Assembly (NCBI GenBank): GCA_019703815.1
Contig: AP023052.1
Span: 496,001 to 560,000 of the forward strand
Origin: Thaumasiovibrio occultus
Lineage (GTDB): Bacteria; Pseudomonadota; Gammaproteobacteria; Enterobacterales; Vibrionaceae
DNA length: 64,000 nt
Direction of reading: 5' to 3'
The translations under genes and the position numbers were made by a program. This document shows positions 1 to 9,219 of the stretch, piece after piece; position 1 is the first letter of the stretch, and each line of letters opens with the position of its first letter. The notes beneath the pieces are model-generated. The model did not search any database. It was not told the DNA's origin and saw nothing but the letters and a program-made list of their open reading frames with translations.

Positions 1-753
1 GGCGGCTTTCAATGTGGGTACCGCCTGATCAGCGGTAATGGCTGGGGCACGATTCTGTTTTGAAAGTTTATACCCTTGTGACGTAACGGCCAGCGGAAGA
101 TGTAAGTAGCTCACTTCCGGTTTTGCCAGCATGCGGTAAAGACCAATTTGACGCCCGGTGGGCTCAATCAAATCCGCGCCGCGTACCACTTCTGTTACTC
201 CTTGTTCGATATCATCCAAAACCACGGCGAGGTTGTAGGCGTACAAGCCATCGCGGCGGCGAATAATAAAATCTTCGTGGGCGAGGGCTTCTGGAATTTC
301 CATGTTGCCATAGCGCACATCTATAAAGGAGGTAACTGGCTCAGTTTGCTTTAATCGGATGGCTTGGCCTTCAACCGCTAACTGTTTCTCGCGACACGTA
401 CCGGGGTAAAACCCGCCCGCTTGCTGAATTTGCTTTCGCGAGCATTCGCAGGCGTAGGCTTGAGTGCTTTGCAGCCAGGCGTCGATTTGTGCCTGATACG
501 CATCATGGCGTTGGCTTTGGTACATAATGCCGCCATCCCAGTGCAGACCGTAGTCATCGAGAGTGCGCAGAATGTGATCAGCCGCCCCGGCCATTTCGCG
601 AGGTGGGTCGAGATCTTCTATGCGTACCAACCATTGTCCGGCTTGGCGCTTCGCTTGCAGGTAGCTGCCTAGTGCGGCGATCAACGAGCCAAAGTGCAGT
701 GGGCCGGATGGGGAGGGTGCAAACCGTCCGATATAACGTTGTTTTTCTTTCAT
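1..753 (-). CDS. gluQ: Glutamyl-Q tRNA(Asp) synthetase GluQ, 3' end cut by window edge
   Basis: The first 251 codons of a minus-strand gene lie in the window; the rest runs off position 1. The translation opens with [24 protein letters not shown], which carries the class I synthetase HIGH-like motif (PLHFGS), followed by the zinc-site cysteines (ACECSRK...YPGTCR) and a KLSKQ motif near the cut. GluQ (YadB) is a truncated GluRS-like enzyme that attaches glutamate to queuosine-34 of tRNA-Asp. It lies downstream of dksA, the usual Vibrionaceae arrangement, but a strong terminator sits just before its start. The start is ATG at 753. Confidence 0.93.
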   Translation of the reverse strand, partial: MKEKQRYIGRFAPSPSGPLHFGSLIAALGSYLQAKRQAGQWLVRIEDLDPPREMAGAADHILRTLDDYGLHWDGGIMYQSQRHDAYQAQIDAWLQSTQAYACECSRKQIQQAGGFYPGTCREKQLAVEGQAIRLKQTEPVTSFIDVRYGNMEIPEALAHEDFIIRRRDGLYAYNLAVVLDDIEQGVTEVVRGADLIEPTGRQIGLYRMLAKPEVSYLHLPLAVTSQGYKLSKQNRAPAITADQAVPTLKAA

Positions 754-758
754 AAACA

Positions 759-790
759 AAAAAGGGAGCGGTGAGGCTCCCTTTTCTCTT
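759..790 (-). terminator. Rho-independent terminator after dksA
   Basis: Read on the minus strand the stem is GGGAGC / GCTCCC with a six-base loop, followed by a T-rich run that reaches to within a few bases of the gluQ start codon. It should end most dksA transcripts, so gluQ depends on readthrough. Confidence 0.85.
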
Positions 791-805
791 TTGTGCTCAG
801 GGAGG

Positions 806-1255
806 TTACCCTGCCATTTGTCTTTCTTTGATTTCAGCCAGCGTTTTACAGTCGATACATAGATCAGCTGTTGGACGGGCTTCTAGACGGCGGATACCGA
901 TTTCAACACCGCATGAATCACAGAAGCCGAAATCGTCGTCTTCTAGTTTCATTAGGGTTTTTTCAATCTTCTTAATCAGCTTGCGTTCGCGGTCGCGGTT
1001 ACGCAGCTCAAGACTGAATTCTTCTTCCTGAGCGGCACGGTCAACTGGATCAGGGAAATTGGCCGCTTCGTCCTGCATGTGGTGCACGGTGCGATCGACC
1101 TCTTCACGAAGCTGATTACGCCATGCGTCAAGGATCTTACGGAAATGCTCCATTTGATCAGCATTCATGTATTCCTCACCAGCTTTTTCCTGGTAAGGAG
1201 TCACCCCAGCAATAGCCAGGATACCTAGCGATTTTTTAGCGTTGCTCTCTGGCAT
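806..1255 (-). CDS. dksA: RNA polymerase-binding transcription factor DksA
   Basis: DksA binds the RNA polymerase secondary channel and, with ppGpp, mediates the stringent response. The 149-residue protein has a coiled-coil whose tip carries D69-x2-D72-x-A74, equivalent to the acidic tip of E. coli DksA, and a zinc finger formed by C112, C115, C133 and C136. Length matches the family (about 150). The ATG at 1255 is preceded by a good AGGAGA ribosome site. It has its own promoter upstream and terminator downstream. Confidence 0.97.
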   Translation of the reverse strand: MPESNAKKSLGILAIAGVTPYQEKAGEEYMNADQMEHFRKILDAWRNQLREEVDRTVHHMQDEAANFPDPVDRAAQEEEFSLELRNRDRERKLIKKIEKTLMKLEDDDFGFCDSCGVEIGIRRLEARPTADLCIDCKTLAEIKERQMAG

Positions 1256-1306
1256 ATAGCTTCTCCTAATATACCTTTAACCGTCACTGGTTAATTTTGG
1301 GCGGTA

Positions 1307-1335
1307 TCTATAGCAGAAAGGGACGAGTGAGGCAA
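1307..1335 (-). promoter_or_regulatory. Predicted sigma-70 promoter of dksA
   Basis: On the minus strand TTGCCT (1335-1330), a 17-bp spacer and TATAGA (1312-1307) lie about 50 bp before the dksA start codon. The match is by eye only. Confidence 0.55.
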
Positions 1336-1389
1336 ATCCGTTACATCACCTTTTGGGGTCAATGTGAACAAAACAACATAAATCACTAG

Positions 1390-2094
1390 TTAGCGGTGAA
1401 ATTTTACGCTTTCAACCAACTGAATTTCTTGTGCATTTATCTGTGCTTTGTAACAGAGGATCTCAACGCCCGCCTGCTGTGCTTCATCTAACAATTGTGC
1501 GTATGCCGGGTCTATATGGTGGGCAACAGAAACAGTTTCAATCCCAGTATGCAAAACTGCAAAAAAGAGTATGGCACGTTTCCCTGCTTGCGCCATCTCT
1601 GCCAGCTCGCGTAGATGCTTTTGCCCGCGGGTGGTGACGGCATCGGGAAAGTAGCCTTGCCCCTTGTCTAACAGGGTGACACTTTTGACCTCAACATAGC
1701 ACTCTGGTAAATGGTCGGCTTCGAGTAGTACGTCGATCCGACTGTTTTCCTTACCATAGCGAACTTCGGTTCTAATTGTTGCATATTGTCTTAACTCTGC
1801 AATTTTTTTTGCGTGCAATGCCTCAACTACCAAGGTATTCGCCCGTGCAGTGTTCACACAAATCCAGTTTCCTTGTGGGGTTTGCGTGATCTCCCAGCTG
1901 TTAGGGTACTTGCGTTTGGGGTTATCTGAGGTGGAATACCACACCGTCACACCCGGATCTGCACAACCCGTCATGGCGCCAGTATTGGCGCAATGCAAGG
2001 TGCGTTCTTCGCCATCGGGTAAGGTGACATCGGCAAGAAAGCGTTTGTAGCGACGCTGCAACGTGGCAGCTTGCAAAGGCGGGTCAAATTTCAT
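1390..2094 (-). CDS. sfsA: Sugar fermentation stimulation protein SfsA
   Basis: The 234-residue protein has the SfsA family length and layout: an N-terminal OB-like half with the 'LHCANTGAM' segment, and a C-terminal nuclease-like half containing RIDVLLE and [10 protein letters not shown], where Asp, Glu and Lys resemble a PD-(D/E)xK active site. SfsA binds DNA non-specifically and was named for its effect on maltose genes in E. coli; its true role is unsettled. It sits between dksA and hrpB, as in other Vibrionaceae, and diverges from hrpB. The start is ATG at 2094. Confidence 0.93.
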   Translation of the reverse strand: MKFDPPLQAATLQRRYKRFLADVTLPDGEERTLHCANTGAMTGCADPGVTVWYSTSDNPKRKYPNSWEITQTPQGNWICVNTARANTLVVEALHAKKIAELRQYATIRTEVRYGKENSRIDVLLEADHLPECYVEVKSVTLLDKGQGYFPDAVTTRGQKHLRELAEMAQAGKRAILFFAVLHTGIETVSVAHHIDPAYAQLLDEAQQAGVEILCYKAQINAQEIQLVESVKFHR

Positions 2095-2175
2095 AGCAAC
2101 TCTCTAAATTCCAGTAGACGATTGATGTTACACTTTGCGCCCGGATGAAAACAGTCAACTATCACGGACCTTTGC

Positions 2176-4644
2176 ATGTCATCACCGCTTCCTATTGAGC
2201 AGGTTTTGCCTGATCTGTTAGCGCAGGTTACGCACTCGCCCCAAGTTATTTTAAAAGCGCCGCCAGGGGCGGGTAAATCCACTCACTTTCCGCTCGCGTT
2301 GCTGTCGCAAGCCACACCGAATAAACGCATTATCTTGCTAGAGCCTCGCCGGTTGGCGGCGCGCAATATCGCCCGTTATTTAGCGCAGTGCTTGGGTGAG
2401 AGCGTTGGCCAACAAGTTGGTTTACGGATGCGAGGGGAGACTCGGATCAGCGCGCAGACGCGATTGGAAGTGGTTACCGAAGGTGTACTCACACGCATGA
2501 TACAGGCTGATCCTGAACTAGACGGTATCGGTTATATCTTGTTTGATGAGTTTCACGAGCGCAGCTTGCATGCCGATACCGCGTTGGCACTCGCCTTGGA
2601 GGTGCAAGGGGCGCTGCGCGACGATCTTCATTTAGTGATCATGTCAGCAACGCTCGATGGTAATGCGCTGCAATCGCTGTTGCCTGAAGCGCGTTATGTT
2701 GAGTCTGAAGGGCGGTGTTATCCGGTAGAATATCGCTACCAAGCGCCAAGTGATCGTCACCAGTGGCTTGAGGCTATCGAGAAAACCATTCATCAGCTCT
2801 TGGCGACAGAAACCGGCTCGATGTTAGTGTTTTTGCCCGGTGTCGGGGAGATCTCACGTTTGGCGGAACGTTTAACGGCGGCGGTCGAAAACCATGTTGA
2901 TGTTTGTCCTTTATATGGTCAGTTAAACAGCCAGCAGCAACAAGCGGCGATAGCTCCGTCGATGGATGGGCGTCGTAAAGTGGTGTTGGCGACCAATATC
3001 GCGGAAACCAGTTTAACCATTGATGGTGTACGCTTGGTTGTCGATAGTGGTCTAGAGCGCACCGTAGTGTGGGATCCCAATGCGGGCTTGGGCCGACTAG
3101 ATACCGTGCGGATCAGTCAGTCGTCAGCCGAGCAGCGTGCTGGACGTGCTGGGCGTTTGTCGCCGGGGATCTGCGTTCGTCTGTATAGTCAGTCTGACTT
3201 ACACGCGCAGCCCGCCTTACCGGTGCCTGAAATTTTACGCAGCGATCTTACCCCGCTGGCGATGGAGCTCAGCCGTTGGGGGTGTAGCGATGCCGCCGAG
3301 CTTTGCTGGCTCGACTTGCCGCCGAAAGGCAGTTTGCAGCAAGGGTATGATTGGCTGGAGGCGAGCGGTTTATGTTCCGCAAACCGCCAACTGAGCGCAT
3401 TAGGTCAAGAGGTCGCGGCCAGCGGGGCAGAGCCTCGCCAAGGTTTGCTGACTGTGTTTGCCCGCCGTTGGGGAGAGCAAGCGTGCAAAGCCGCTGCGTT
3501 GGTGCTTGCCCTGTTAGAGCAGCCGCTAAAAGGTGAATCGAACCCCGATCTGGCGTGGTTGGCGCTGCGTCTGTTCGATAATCGCCAGCGTTATCGTGCG
3601 CAATGGCAGCGCGCGCAGCAGTGGGCGGCGAATTTTAATGTCTCGCTAGATAGCAGCCCATCATCGCAGTGGCTGGGATTGTTGTTGGCGGCCAGTCACC
3701 CTGATCGCATTGGTTTAAATCGCGGTCAAGGCGGCCGATTCCAGCTGGCTAATGGCCAAGGGGTTGAAGTTGACGACGCCCAAACGCTGGCCGATAGCCC
3801 AATGATTGTCGCGGTGGATTTGATGCGCACGCGCCAAAGCCACGCCCGGGTGTTCAGCGCGATTGAGATAGCCCTAGCCGACATCGAGCAATACCTGCCA
3901 CACCTGCTGCAAACGGTGGATGTCTGCGAATGGGATGAGCAGCGCGGACGCTTTATTGCAGAGCGCCAAGTGCGCTGCGGTAAATTGGCGCTGCAGCGCA
4001 AACCGCATGGCGAAGTCGCGCCGGAGCAGATCACCGCCGCGCTCGTTGGTATGGTGCAATCTAAAGGGCTGCACCTTTTGGAGTGGAGTGATAAAGCCGA
4101 GAGCTTATTGCAACGAGCACGTTATGCGCGCAGCTTAGGAGAAGCGTTGCCTGAGCTCGATGACGCTGCGCTGCGCCATGAAGCGCAACAATGGTTAGCG
4201 CCGTTTCTTCATGGTGTTACCTCCCTCAAAGCATTGAGAAAGGTTGATCTGTATAGTGCGCTGGAGGCATGGCTGGGTTGGGATATCACCCAAACATTAA
4301 ATCGCCGTTTCCCGACCCACTACCAAGTGCCGACAGGCTCGAATATTCGGCTGAAATATTTTGATGATAAGCCGCCGGTACTGTCTGTGCGGATGCAAGA
4401 GATGTATGGTGAGAGCCAAACGCCAACCATTGCCGATGGCACGGTTGCCTTGGTGATGGAGTTGCTATCGCCTGCGCAGCGTCCCTTGCAGGTGACCCAA
4501 GATCTCGCTGCTTTCTGGGGCGGGAGCTATAAGGAAGTACAAAAAGAGATGAAAGGACGCTATCCCAAGCATGTGTGGCCTGATGATCCGGCCAATCACA
4601 TTGCAACCACTAAGACTAAGCGTCATTTTCAGGATAAATCCTAA
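2176..4644 (+). CDS. hrpB: ATP-dependent RNA helicase HrpB
   Basis: A DEAH-box helicase of 822 residues, normal for HrpB. Visible motifs are Walker A GAGKST (31-36), motif II DEFHER (124-129), motif III SAT (157-159), and motif VI QRAGRAGR near residue 318, followed by the HA2-like region and the HrpB-specific C-terminal domain. Its cellular substrate is not established. It is divergent from sfsA and directly upstream of mrcB, as in E. coli and Vibrio. The ATG at 2176 follows a weak ribosome site. Confidence 0.96.
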   Translation: MSSPLPIEQVLPDLLAQVTHSPQVILKAPPGAGKSTHFPLALLSQATPNKRIILLEPRRLAARNIARYLAQCLGESVGQQVGLRMRGETRISAQTRLEVVTEGVLTRMIQADPELDGIGYILFDEFHERSLHADTALALALEVQGALRDDLHLVIMSATLDGNALQSLLPEARYVESEGRCYPVEYRYQAPSDRHQWLEAIEKTIHQLLATETGSMLVFLPGVGEISRLAERLTAAVENHVDVCPLYGQLNSQQQQAAIAPSMDGRRKVVLATNIAETSLTIDGVRLVVDSGLERTVVWDPNAGLGRLDTVRISQSSAEQRAGRAGRLSPGICVRLYSQSDLHAQPALPVPEILRSDLTPLAMELSRWGCSDAAELCWLDLPPKGSLQQGYDWLEASGLCSANRQLSALGQEVAASGAEPRQGLLTVFARRWGEQACKAAALVLALLEQPLKGESNPDLAWLALRLFDNRQRYRAQWQRAQQWAANFNVSLDSSPSSQWLGLLLAASHPDRIGLNRGQGGRFQLANGQGVEVDDAQTLADSPMIVAVDLMRTRQSHARVFSAIEIALADIEQYLPHLLQTVDVCEWDEQRGRFIAERQVRCGKLALQRKPHGEVAPEQITAALVGMVQSKGLHLLEWSDKAESLLQRARYARSLGEALPELDDAALRHEAQQWLAPFLHGVTSLKALRKVDLYSALEAWLGWDITQTLNRRFPTHYQVPTGSNIRLKYFDDKPPVLSVRMQEMYGESQTPTIADGTVALVMELLSPAQRPLQVTQDLAAFWGGSYKEVQKEMKGRYPKHVWPDDPANHIATTKTKRHFQDKS

Positions 4645-4748
4645 TTAGGTTTCAGCGTTGCCTTATGCTGCGATGCGCTAAATCTCGGCGCATTGAGCGG
4701 CGGCGCTGACGAGGATGGCCCGTTATTTTTATTTTGTAGCGCAGTCGC

Positions 4749-4762
4749 GTTACGTACGTAAC
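4749..4762. promoter_or_regulatory. 14-bp perfect palindrome before mrcB
   Basis: GTTACGTACGTAAC is a perfect palindrome ending 16 bp before the mrcB start codon. It could be an operator for a dimeric regulator or a feature of the mRNA leader. No known consensus is assigned. Confidence 0.4.
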
Positions 4763-4778
4763 TCGTTAGAGTGAGTCA

Positions 4779-7223
4779 ATGATCCAAAAGACACCATTAG
4801 CTAAGCACGCAATCGTTCATCAAGGCACGGCAGTTAACCGAGCGAGCCATCTCCCGATGCACAAACACGCCGCGCCGCCAAAGCGGCGAACACCCGCGAA
4901 AGCGCGCACCACCAAAGGTGCCACGAAAGGCGCAGCGAATAAGTCCACCGCCAAGCGTAAAACTAAAAAGCCATCATCATCGAACAGCTGGAAGCGTCGT
5001 CTACTGATGTTTTTCTTCAAGATCGGTTTGGTTGTGGTCGCTATTTTGTTGGCGACCGGGATTTACCTTGATCGCATCGTGCAAGATCGCTTTGAAGGCC
5101 AGATGTGGCAGTTGCCATCGGTTTTGTATGGGCGAGTTCTCACCTTGCAGCCGTCGCAGAATGTGACTCATCAAGAAGTGCTGCGCGAGCTTGAAGCGTT
5201 GAAGTACCTGCGTGTGTCTCAACCAAGGAGGGAAGGGGAATACGCCGCTTCAGCCACCCGGATCGAGCTGGTACGTCGTTCGTTTTTGTTCGCAGAAGGG
5301 GACGAGCCAGCGCAGCATGTGATGCTGTCCTTTAGTAACGGCATTCTAACCAGTATTAAATCTCTTGGCAGCGGCCAGACGCTCACTAGCGTAAAACTCG
5401 AGCCAAAGCTGCTTGGCACGATGGACTCGCCAGGCGAGGAGCAACGCTTGTTCGTCTCGCGAGATGAGCTGCCACAAAACTTAATAGATACCTTATTGGC
5501 GACGGAAGATCGCAATTTCTATAGCCACGAAGGCGTATCGCCTTGGGCTATCACGCGCGCTTTGATTGTCAACATGCAAGCTGGGCGCACAGTGCAAGGC
5601 GGCAGTACCTTAACCCAACAGCTTGCCAAAAACTTGTTCTTAAGCCGCGAGCGCTCGCTGTGGCGTAAAGTGCGCGAAGCTTATATGGCCGTCATTATCG
5701 ATTTGCGCTACGACAAAGATCGCATCCTCGAAGCGTATATGAACGAGGTGTATTTAGGCCAGAACGGTAACGATGCGATCCACGGTTTCGGGCTTGGAGC
5801 GCGATTCTACTTTGGGCGTCCGCTGCAAGAGCTGCGAACCGATCAACTGGCATTGATGGTCGGGATGGTGAAAGGGCCGTCATACTACAACCCGTGGCGC
5901 TATCCGGATCGCGCGAAAGAGCGGCGCAACTTGGTGCTGCATTTAATGCGCGAGCAAGACTTCCTTACTCAGGCGGAGTATCAAAGCGCGGTGAAGCAGC
6001 CGTTGGACGTGCAGAAAACCCCAAGCATCAACCGACGCCAACCGGCTTACTTCCAGCAAGTGCGCCGTGAGATCTCCCTGTATGTCGGTAACCGATACTC
6101 TACTGGCCAAGGATTGCGTATCTTCACCACCTTAGATCCTTTATCGCAGCAAGCGGCAGAAAGTGCCGTTGCGAAGATTGTGCCTCAATTGGGCAGTAAG
6201 CTAGAAGCTGCGGCGGTGATCGCCGATCGTGAAACCGGTGAGATCCGCGCGATGGTCGGCGGGGCAGATCCGTCGTTTGCTGGTTTTAACCGCGCAATGG
6301 ATGCGAGACGTCAAATTGGTTCGTTGGTTAAACCGGCGGTGTACATGACGGCGCTGGCCGATCCGAGTCACTGGGAGTTAGGCTCTACCATCGATGACAA
6401 AGCGATCTCTTTGCGCGGCAATCAGGGCTCGACGTGGTCGCCACGTAACTATGATCGTAAGTTCCGTGGTGAAGTGCCTCTGTACCTGTCGCTGGCGAAA
6501 TCGTTGAACGTACCCACGGTCAATGTTGGGATGAAAGTGGGCTTAGATAACGTTAAGCATTCGCTGATCCAACTTGGGGTGCCGCCGGATCAAATCCAAG
6601 GGCGTCCATCCATGTTGCTAGGGGCGTTAAACCTAACGCCGTTTGAGGTCACTCAGATGTTCCAAGCAATCGGTAATAGCGGTAAACACGCGCCGCTAAC
6701 CACGTTGCGCGCCGTGACGACGGCAGAAGGACAGTCGTTATATGACTATCGTCCGCGCCCAGTGCAAACGGTGTCTGAACAAGCGGCATGGTTGACCACT
6801 TATGCGATGAAACACGCAGTGGTCAGCGGTACAGCGCGTCGTTTGCACGGTGAGTTTGCTTCGATTGGCCTTGCCGCGAAAACGGGGACCACGGATAACA
6901 ACCGAGATAGCTGGATCGCTGGCATTGATGGTAGGGAAGTGACGACCATTTGGGTTGGCCGAGACGATAACGGCAGCACCGGTTTAACCGGCTCTTCGGG
7001 GGCGCTGAAAGTCTATCAAGCGTATCTTAGCTCGCGCCAACCAGTGCCGCTGCGCCTGCATTGGCCTGATAAGATGCGCACCGGTAATTATCAGCGCAAC
7101 GCTAACGGCTCGCTCACCTATAACTGCAATGGCAATGTCGAATTGCCCGTGTGGGATAGGGACGGCACCCTAGACGGTCGCTGTGGCGATGAGCTAGGGA
7201 ACTTTATGCAGCAGTTCTTCTAA
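4779..7223 (+). CDS. mrcB: Penicillin-binding protein 1B (bifunctional transglycosylase/transpeptidase)
   Basis: This class A PBP polymerises and cross-links peptidoglycan from the inner membrane. The 814 residues comprise a Lys/Ala/Thr-rich basic cytoplasmic tail, one membrane helix (about 76-98), a UB2H-like segment, a GT51 glycosyltransferase domain with EDRNFYSHEG near 243, and a transpeptidase domain with SLVK (catalytic Ser near 515), SLN near 574 and KTGTT near 700. PBP1B rather than 1A is supported by the UB2H region and the hrpB-mrcB order. In other gammaproteobacteria it works with the lipoprotein LpoB. Confidence 0.96.
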   Translation: MIQKTPLAKHAIVHQGTAVNRASHLPMHKHAAPPKRRTPAKARTTKGATKGAANKSTAKRKTKKPSSSNSWKRRLLMFFFKIGLVVVAILLATGIYLDRIVQDRFEGQMWQLPSVLYGRVLTLQPSQNVTHQEVLRELEALKYLRVSQPRREGEYAASATRIELVRRSFLFAEGDEPAQHVMLSFSNGILTSIKSLGSGQTLTSVKLEPKLLGTMDSPGEEQRLFVSRDELPQNLIDTLLATEDRNFYSHEGVSPWAITRALIVNMQAGRTVQGGSTLTQQLAKNLFLSRERSLWRKVREAYMAVIIDLRYDKDRILEAYMNEVYLGQNGNDAIHGFGLGARFYFGRPLQELRTDQLALMVGMVKGPSYYNPWRYPDRAKERRNLVLHLMREQDFLTQAEYQSAVKQPLDVQKTPSINRRQPAYFQQVRREISLYVGNRYSTGQGLRIFTTLDPLSQQAAESAVAKIVPQLGSKLEAAAVIADRETGEIRAMVGGADPSFAGFNRAMDARRQIGSLVKPAVYMTALADPSHWELGSTIDDKAISLRGNQGSTWSPRNYDRKFRGEVPLYLSLAKSLNVPTVNVGMKVGLDNVKHSLIQLGVPPDQIQGRPSMLLGALNLTPFEVTQMFQAIGNSGKHAPLTTLRAVTTAEGQSLYDYRPRPVQTVSEQAAWLTTYAMKHAVVSGTARRLHGEFASIGLAAKTGTTDNNRDSWIAGIDGREVTTIWVGRDDNGSTGLTGSSGALKVYQAYLSSRQPVPLRLHWPDKMRTGNYQRNANGSLTYNCNGNVELPVWDRDGTLDGRCGDELGNFMQQFF

Positions 7224-7239
7224 CGCACACTCTCATCTC

Positions 7240-7265
7240 AGGCAGCTTTCGGGCTGCCTTTTTTA
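7240..7265 (+). terminator. Rho-independent terminator of mrcB
   Basis: The stem AGGCAGC / GGCTGCC with a short loop is followed by six T residues, 17 bp after the mrcB stop. Confidence 0.88.
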
Positions 7266-7461
7266 TTGCCTTTGTTTTGCCTCTAGTGGGGCTCTAGGAC
7301 GCTACAATAAAGCGCTATCGAAGAGGCTCGCAGTAGCTGGATAAATCGTTGAGACCGGTGTTATAGAAAGTGCTTTGAAGAGCGGGTGAAGTGCGTAGTG
7401 AACAGTATTGAGAGCTAAATGAAGAGAATAGGAGAGGGAAGTGTTTTGTTGCGCAGAAACG

Positions 7462-7490
7462 AAAAAAGCTCCGACTTTCGTCAGAGCTTT
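7462..7490 (-). terminator. Terminator of tRNA operon B
   Basis: On the minus strand the stem AAGCTCTGAC / GTCGGAGCTT closes a small GAAA-type loop and is followed by a T-run. It lies 10 bp after the last tRNA-Asn gene. Confidence 0.85.
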
Positions 7491-7499
7491 CTCGAAAAG

Positions 7500-7575
7500 T
7501 GGCTCCCCCTGCAAGACTTGAACTTGCGACATACGGATTAACAGTCCGCCGTTCTACCGACTGAACTAAGGGGGA
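7500..7575 (-). tRNA. tRNA-Asn (GTT)
   Basis: A 76-nt gene with encoded CCA and anticodon loop CTGTTAA. It is almost the same as E. coli tRNA-Asn in the D and anticodon arms. It is the last gene of operon B. Confidence 0.97.
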
Positions 7576-7616
7576 ATTGTCTTTTAACCTTGTGCTTTGC
7601 AGCATCAGGTGAAATA

Positions 7617-7692
7617 TGGTGCCTCGAGGCGGAATCGAACCACCGACACGGGGATTTTCAATCCCCTGCTCTACCGACTGAGCTATCGAGGC
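7617..7692 (-). tRNA. tRNA-Phe (GAA)
   Basis: A 76-nt gene with encoded CCA. The GGGGA / TCCCC anticodon stem encloses a loop with GAA. It is the fourth gene of operon B. Confidence 0.97.
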
Positions 7693-7728
7693 AAAAGTAA
7701 AGTGGTTAAGACTCTACTTTGCAATAAA

Positions 7729-7804
<76 letters not shown>

Positions 7805-7851
7805 GCCTAATTTTGTTTACTGAACTACCAAATGGGTAGGGCAGTAGAAAG

Positions 7852-7927
7852 TGGCTCCCCCTGCAAGACTTGAACTTGCGACATACGGATTAACAGTCCG
7901 CCGTTCTACCGACTGAACTAAGGGGGA
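7852..7927 (-). tRNA. tRNA-Asn (GTT)
   Basis: Sequence identical by eye to the Asn gene at 7500-7575. It is the second gene of operon B. Confidence 0.97.
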
Positions 7928-7980
7928 ATTATTCTTTACCCTGATGCTACTACATATTGTGTCAGCACCAAGTTTAAATA

Positions 7981-8056
7981 TGGTGCCTCGAGGCGGAATC
8001 GAACCACCGACACGGGGATTTTCAATCCCCTGCTCTACCGACTGAGCTATCGAGGC
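7981..8056 (-). tRNA. tRNA-Phe (GAA)
   Basis: Sequence identical by eye to the other full tRNA-Phe genes here. It is the first gene of operon B, about 40 bp downstream of that operon's promoter. Confidence 0.97.
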
Positions 8057-8095
8057 AGTGTCTGTTAGAGAGCGTCTCTCTTGTCGACGGAGGGC

Positions 8096-8124
8096 ATTAA
8101 AAAGGTTTTTGAGTTTGGAGTCAA
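8096..8124 (-). promoter_or_regulatory. Stable-RNA promoter of tRNA operon B
   Basis: On the minus strand TTGACT (8124-8119), a 17-bp spacer and TTTAAT (8101-8096) are followed by a GC-rich discriminator, GCCCTCCG. This is typical of promoters under stringent control. A near copy precedes operon A. Confidence 0.8.
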
Positions 8125-8129
8125 CGATA

Positions 8130-8581
8130 AAATTAAAAAATTTATCCGTTCGCTGCTTTTTTGTATGAAGTGCTGCACTTTTACACGTTTTTAGGTGTTG
8201 TAACCCGAAATTTAGGGCATGGCAGGGAAGGGATTTAACGTTAAGGCGAATGAACCATGTCGAAATCACTGCGGTTAACTGTTGAATTTGTGTGCGCACA
8301 ACCAAGGCTATTGAGCGCTAGTTTTCTCGCACTAGTGCAAGATCACCTCAGCAGTTCTCTGGCTGGCTGACGTTCGGGATAAAAGTGAGTAAATAGAGGA
8401 GCACCATGGCGTGATCTTTGATCGAAAATGGAACGCATTGCATGCTCGGTTTTCTGCAACGCTCTGTTCGAAAAAGAAGCAATGCACCGAAAAGGTGAGA
8501 GTAGGGGATATGTATGTTGAGAAGGATTGCCAATGTACTGGCGAGCGTTTCGACAAAGCCGATATCCGAAAGGCAGATATG
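8130..8581. other. Non-coding spacer between the two tRNA operons
   Basis: About 450 bp with no credible gene. Short open frames here have no ribosome sites or recognisable content. The right end (from about 8545) belongs to a repeat shared with 8665-8760. Otherwise I see no defined element. Confidence 0.5.
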
Positions 8582-8609
8582 AAAAAGCCCCAGTCTTTCG
8601 ACTAGGGCT
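8582..8609 (-). terminator. Terminator beside the truncated tRNA-Phe
   Basis: On the minus strand the stem AGCCCTAGTC / GACTGGGGCT with a GAAA loop is followed by TTTTTC. It looks like a relic of a duplicated tRNA operon end. Confidence 0.7.
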
Positions 8610-8617
8610 ATTCAATA

Positions 8618-8636
8618 TGGTGCCTCGAGGCGGAAT
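8618..8636 (-). pseudogene. tRNA-Phe 3' fragment
   Basis: Nineteen nucleotides match the 3' end of tRNA-Phe, including CCA and the acceptor strand. Upstream of them (minus sense) the T-arm is degraded and the match ends. It cannot encode a functional tRNA. Confidence 0.8.
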
Positions 8637-8700
8637 AACCGGGCCACGTTGGTCACCGGCCGGCGTTTTTCAACAAAGCCGATATCCGAAAGCCAGATAC

Positions 8701-8731
8701 AAAAAAGCCCCGTTCTTGCGAACAGGGCTTT
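8701..8731 (-). terminator. Terminator of tRNA operon A
   Basis: On the minus strand the stem AAGCCCTGTTC / GAACGGGGCTT with a short loop is followed by TTTT, 10 bp after the tRNA-Phe gene. Confidence 0.85.
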
Positions 8732-8740
8732 CATGAATAG

Positions 8741-8816
8741 TGGTGCCTCGAGGCGGAATCGAACCACCGACACGGGGATTTTCAATCCCCTGCTCTACCG
8801 ACTGAGCTATCGAGGC
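8741..8816 (-). tRNA. tRNA-Phe (GAA)
   Basis: A 76-nt gene with encoded CCA and a GAA anticodon. It is the last gene of operon A. Confidence 0.97.
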
Positions 8817-8852
8817 AAAAGTAAAGTGGTTAAGACTCTACTTTGCAATAAA

Positions 8853-8928
<76 letters not shown>

Positions 8929-8975
8929 GCCTAATTTAGTTTACTGAACTACCAAACGGGTAGGGCAGTAGAAAG

Positions 8976-9051
8976 TGGCTCCCCCTGCAAGACTTGAACT
9001 TGCGACATACGGATTAACAGTCCGCCGTTCTACCGACTGAACTAAGGGGGA
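8976..9051 (-). tRNA. tRNA-Asn (GTT)
   Basis: Identical by eye to the other two Asn genes. It is the second gene of operon A. Confidence 0.97.
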
Positions 9052-9103
9052 ATTGTTCTTTACCCTGTTGCTACTACTCGTGTTGCAGCACCAAGTTTAA
9101 ATA

Positions 9104-9179
9104 TGGTGCCTCGAGGCGGAATCGAACCACCGACACGGGGATTTTCAATCCCCTGCTCTACCGACTGAGCTATCGAGGC
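9104..9179 (-). tRNA. tRNA-Phe (GAA)
   Basis: Full-length 76-nt gene with CCA. It is the first gene of operon A, directly after the promoter. Confidence 0.97.
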
Positions 9180-9190
9180 AACGGAGGGGC

Positions 9191-9219
9191 ATTAAATAGG
9201 TTTTCCGGTTTGGAGTCAA
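9191..9219 (-). promoter_or_regulatory. Stable-RNA promoter of tRNA operon A
   Basis: On the minus strand TTGACT (9219-9214), a 17-bp spacer and TTTAAT (9196-9191) are followed by the GC-rich discriminator GCCCCTCCG. A T/A-rich stretch just upstream could act as an UP element. The arrangement is the same as the promoter at 8096-8124. Confidence 0.82.

Larger units (their letters stand above)
8549..8760 (-). repeat. Imperfect tandem repeat: flank + terminator + tRNA-Phe 3' end
   Basis: Two diverged copies of about 90-100 bp, at about 8549-8636 and 8667-8759. Each holds GACAAAGCC/CAACAAAGCC + GATATCCGAAAG, a minus-strand terminator hairpin, and the 3' end of a tRNA-Phe gene. The first copy keeps only 19 nt of the tRNA; the second joins a full gene. 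On the minus strand the outer edge reads GGCTTTGTTGAAAAACGCC, which resembles an IS5/IS903-group terminal inverted repeat. That resemblance is an inference. Confidence 0.65.
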
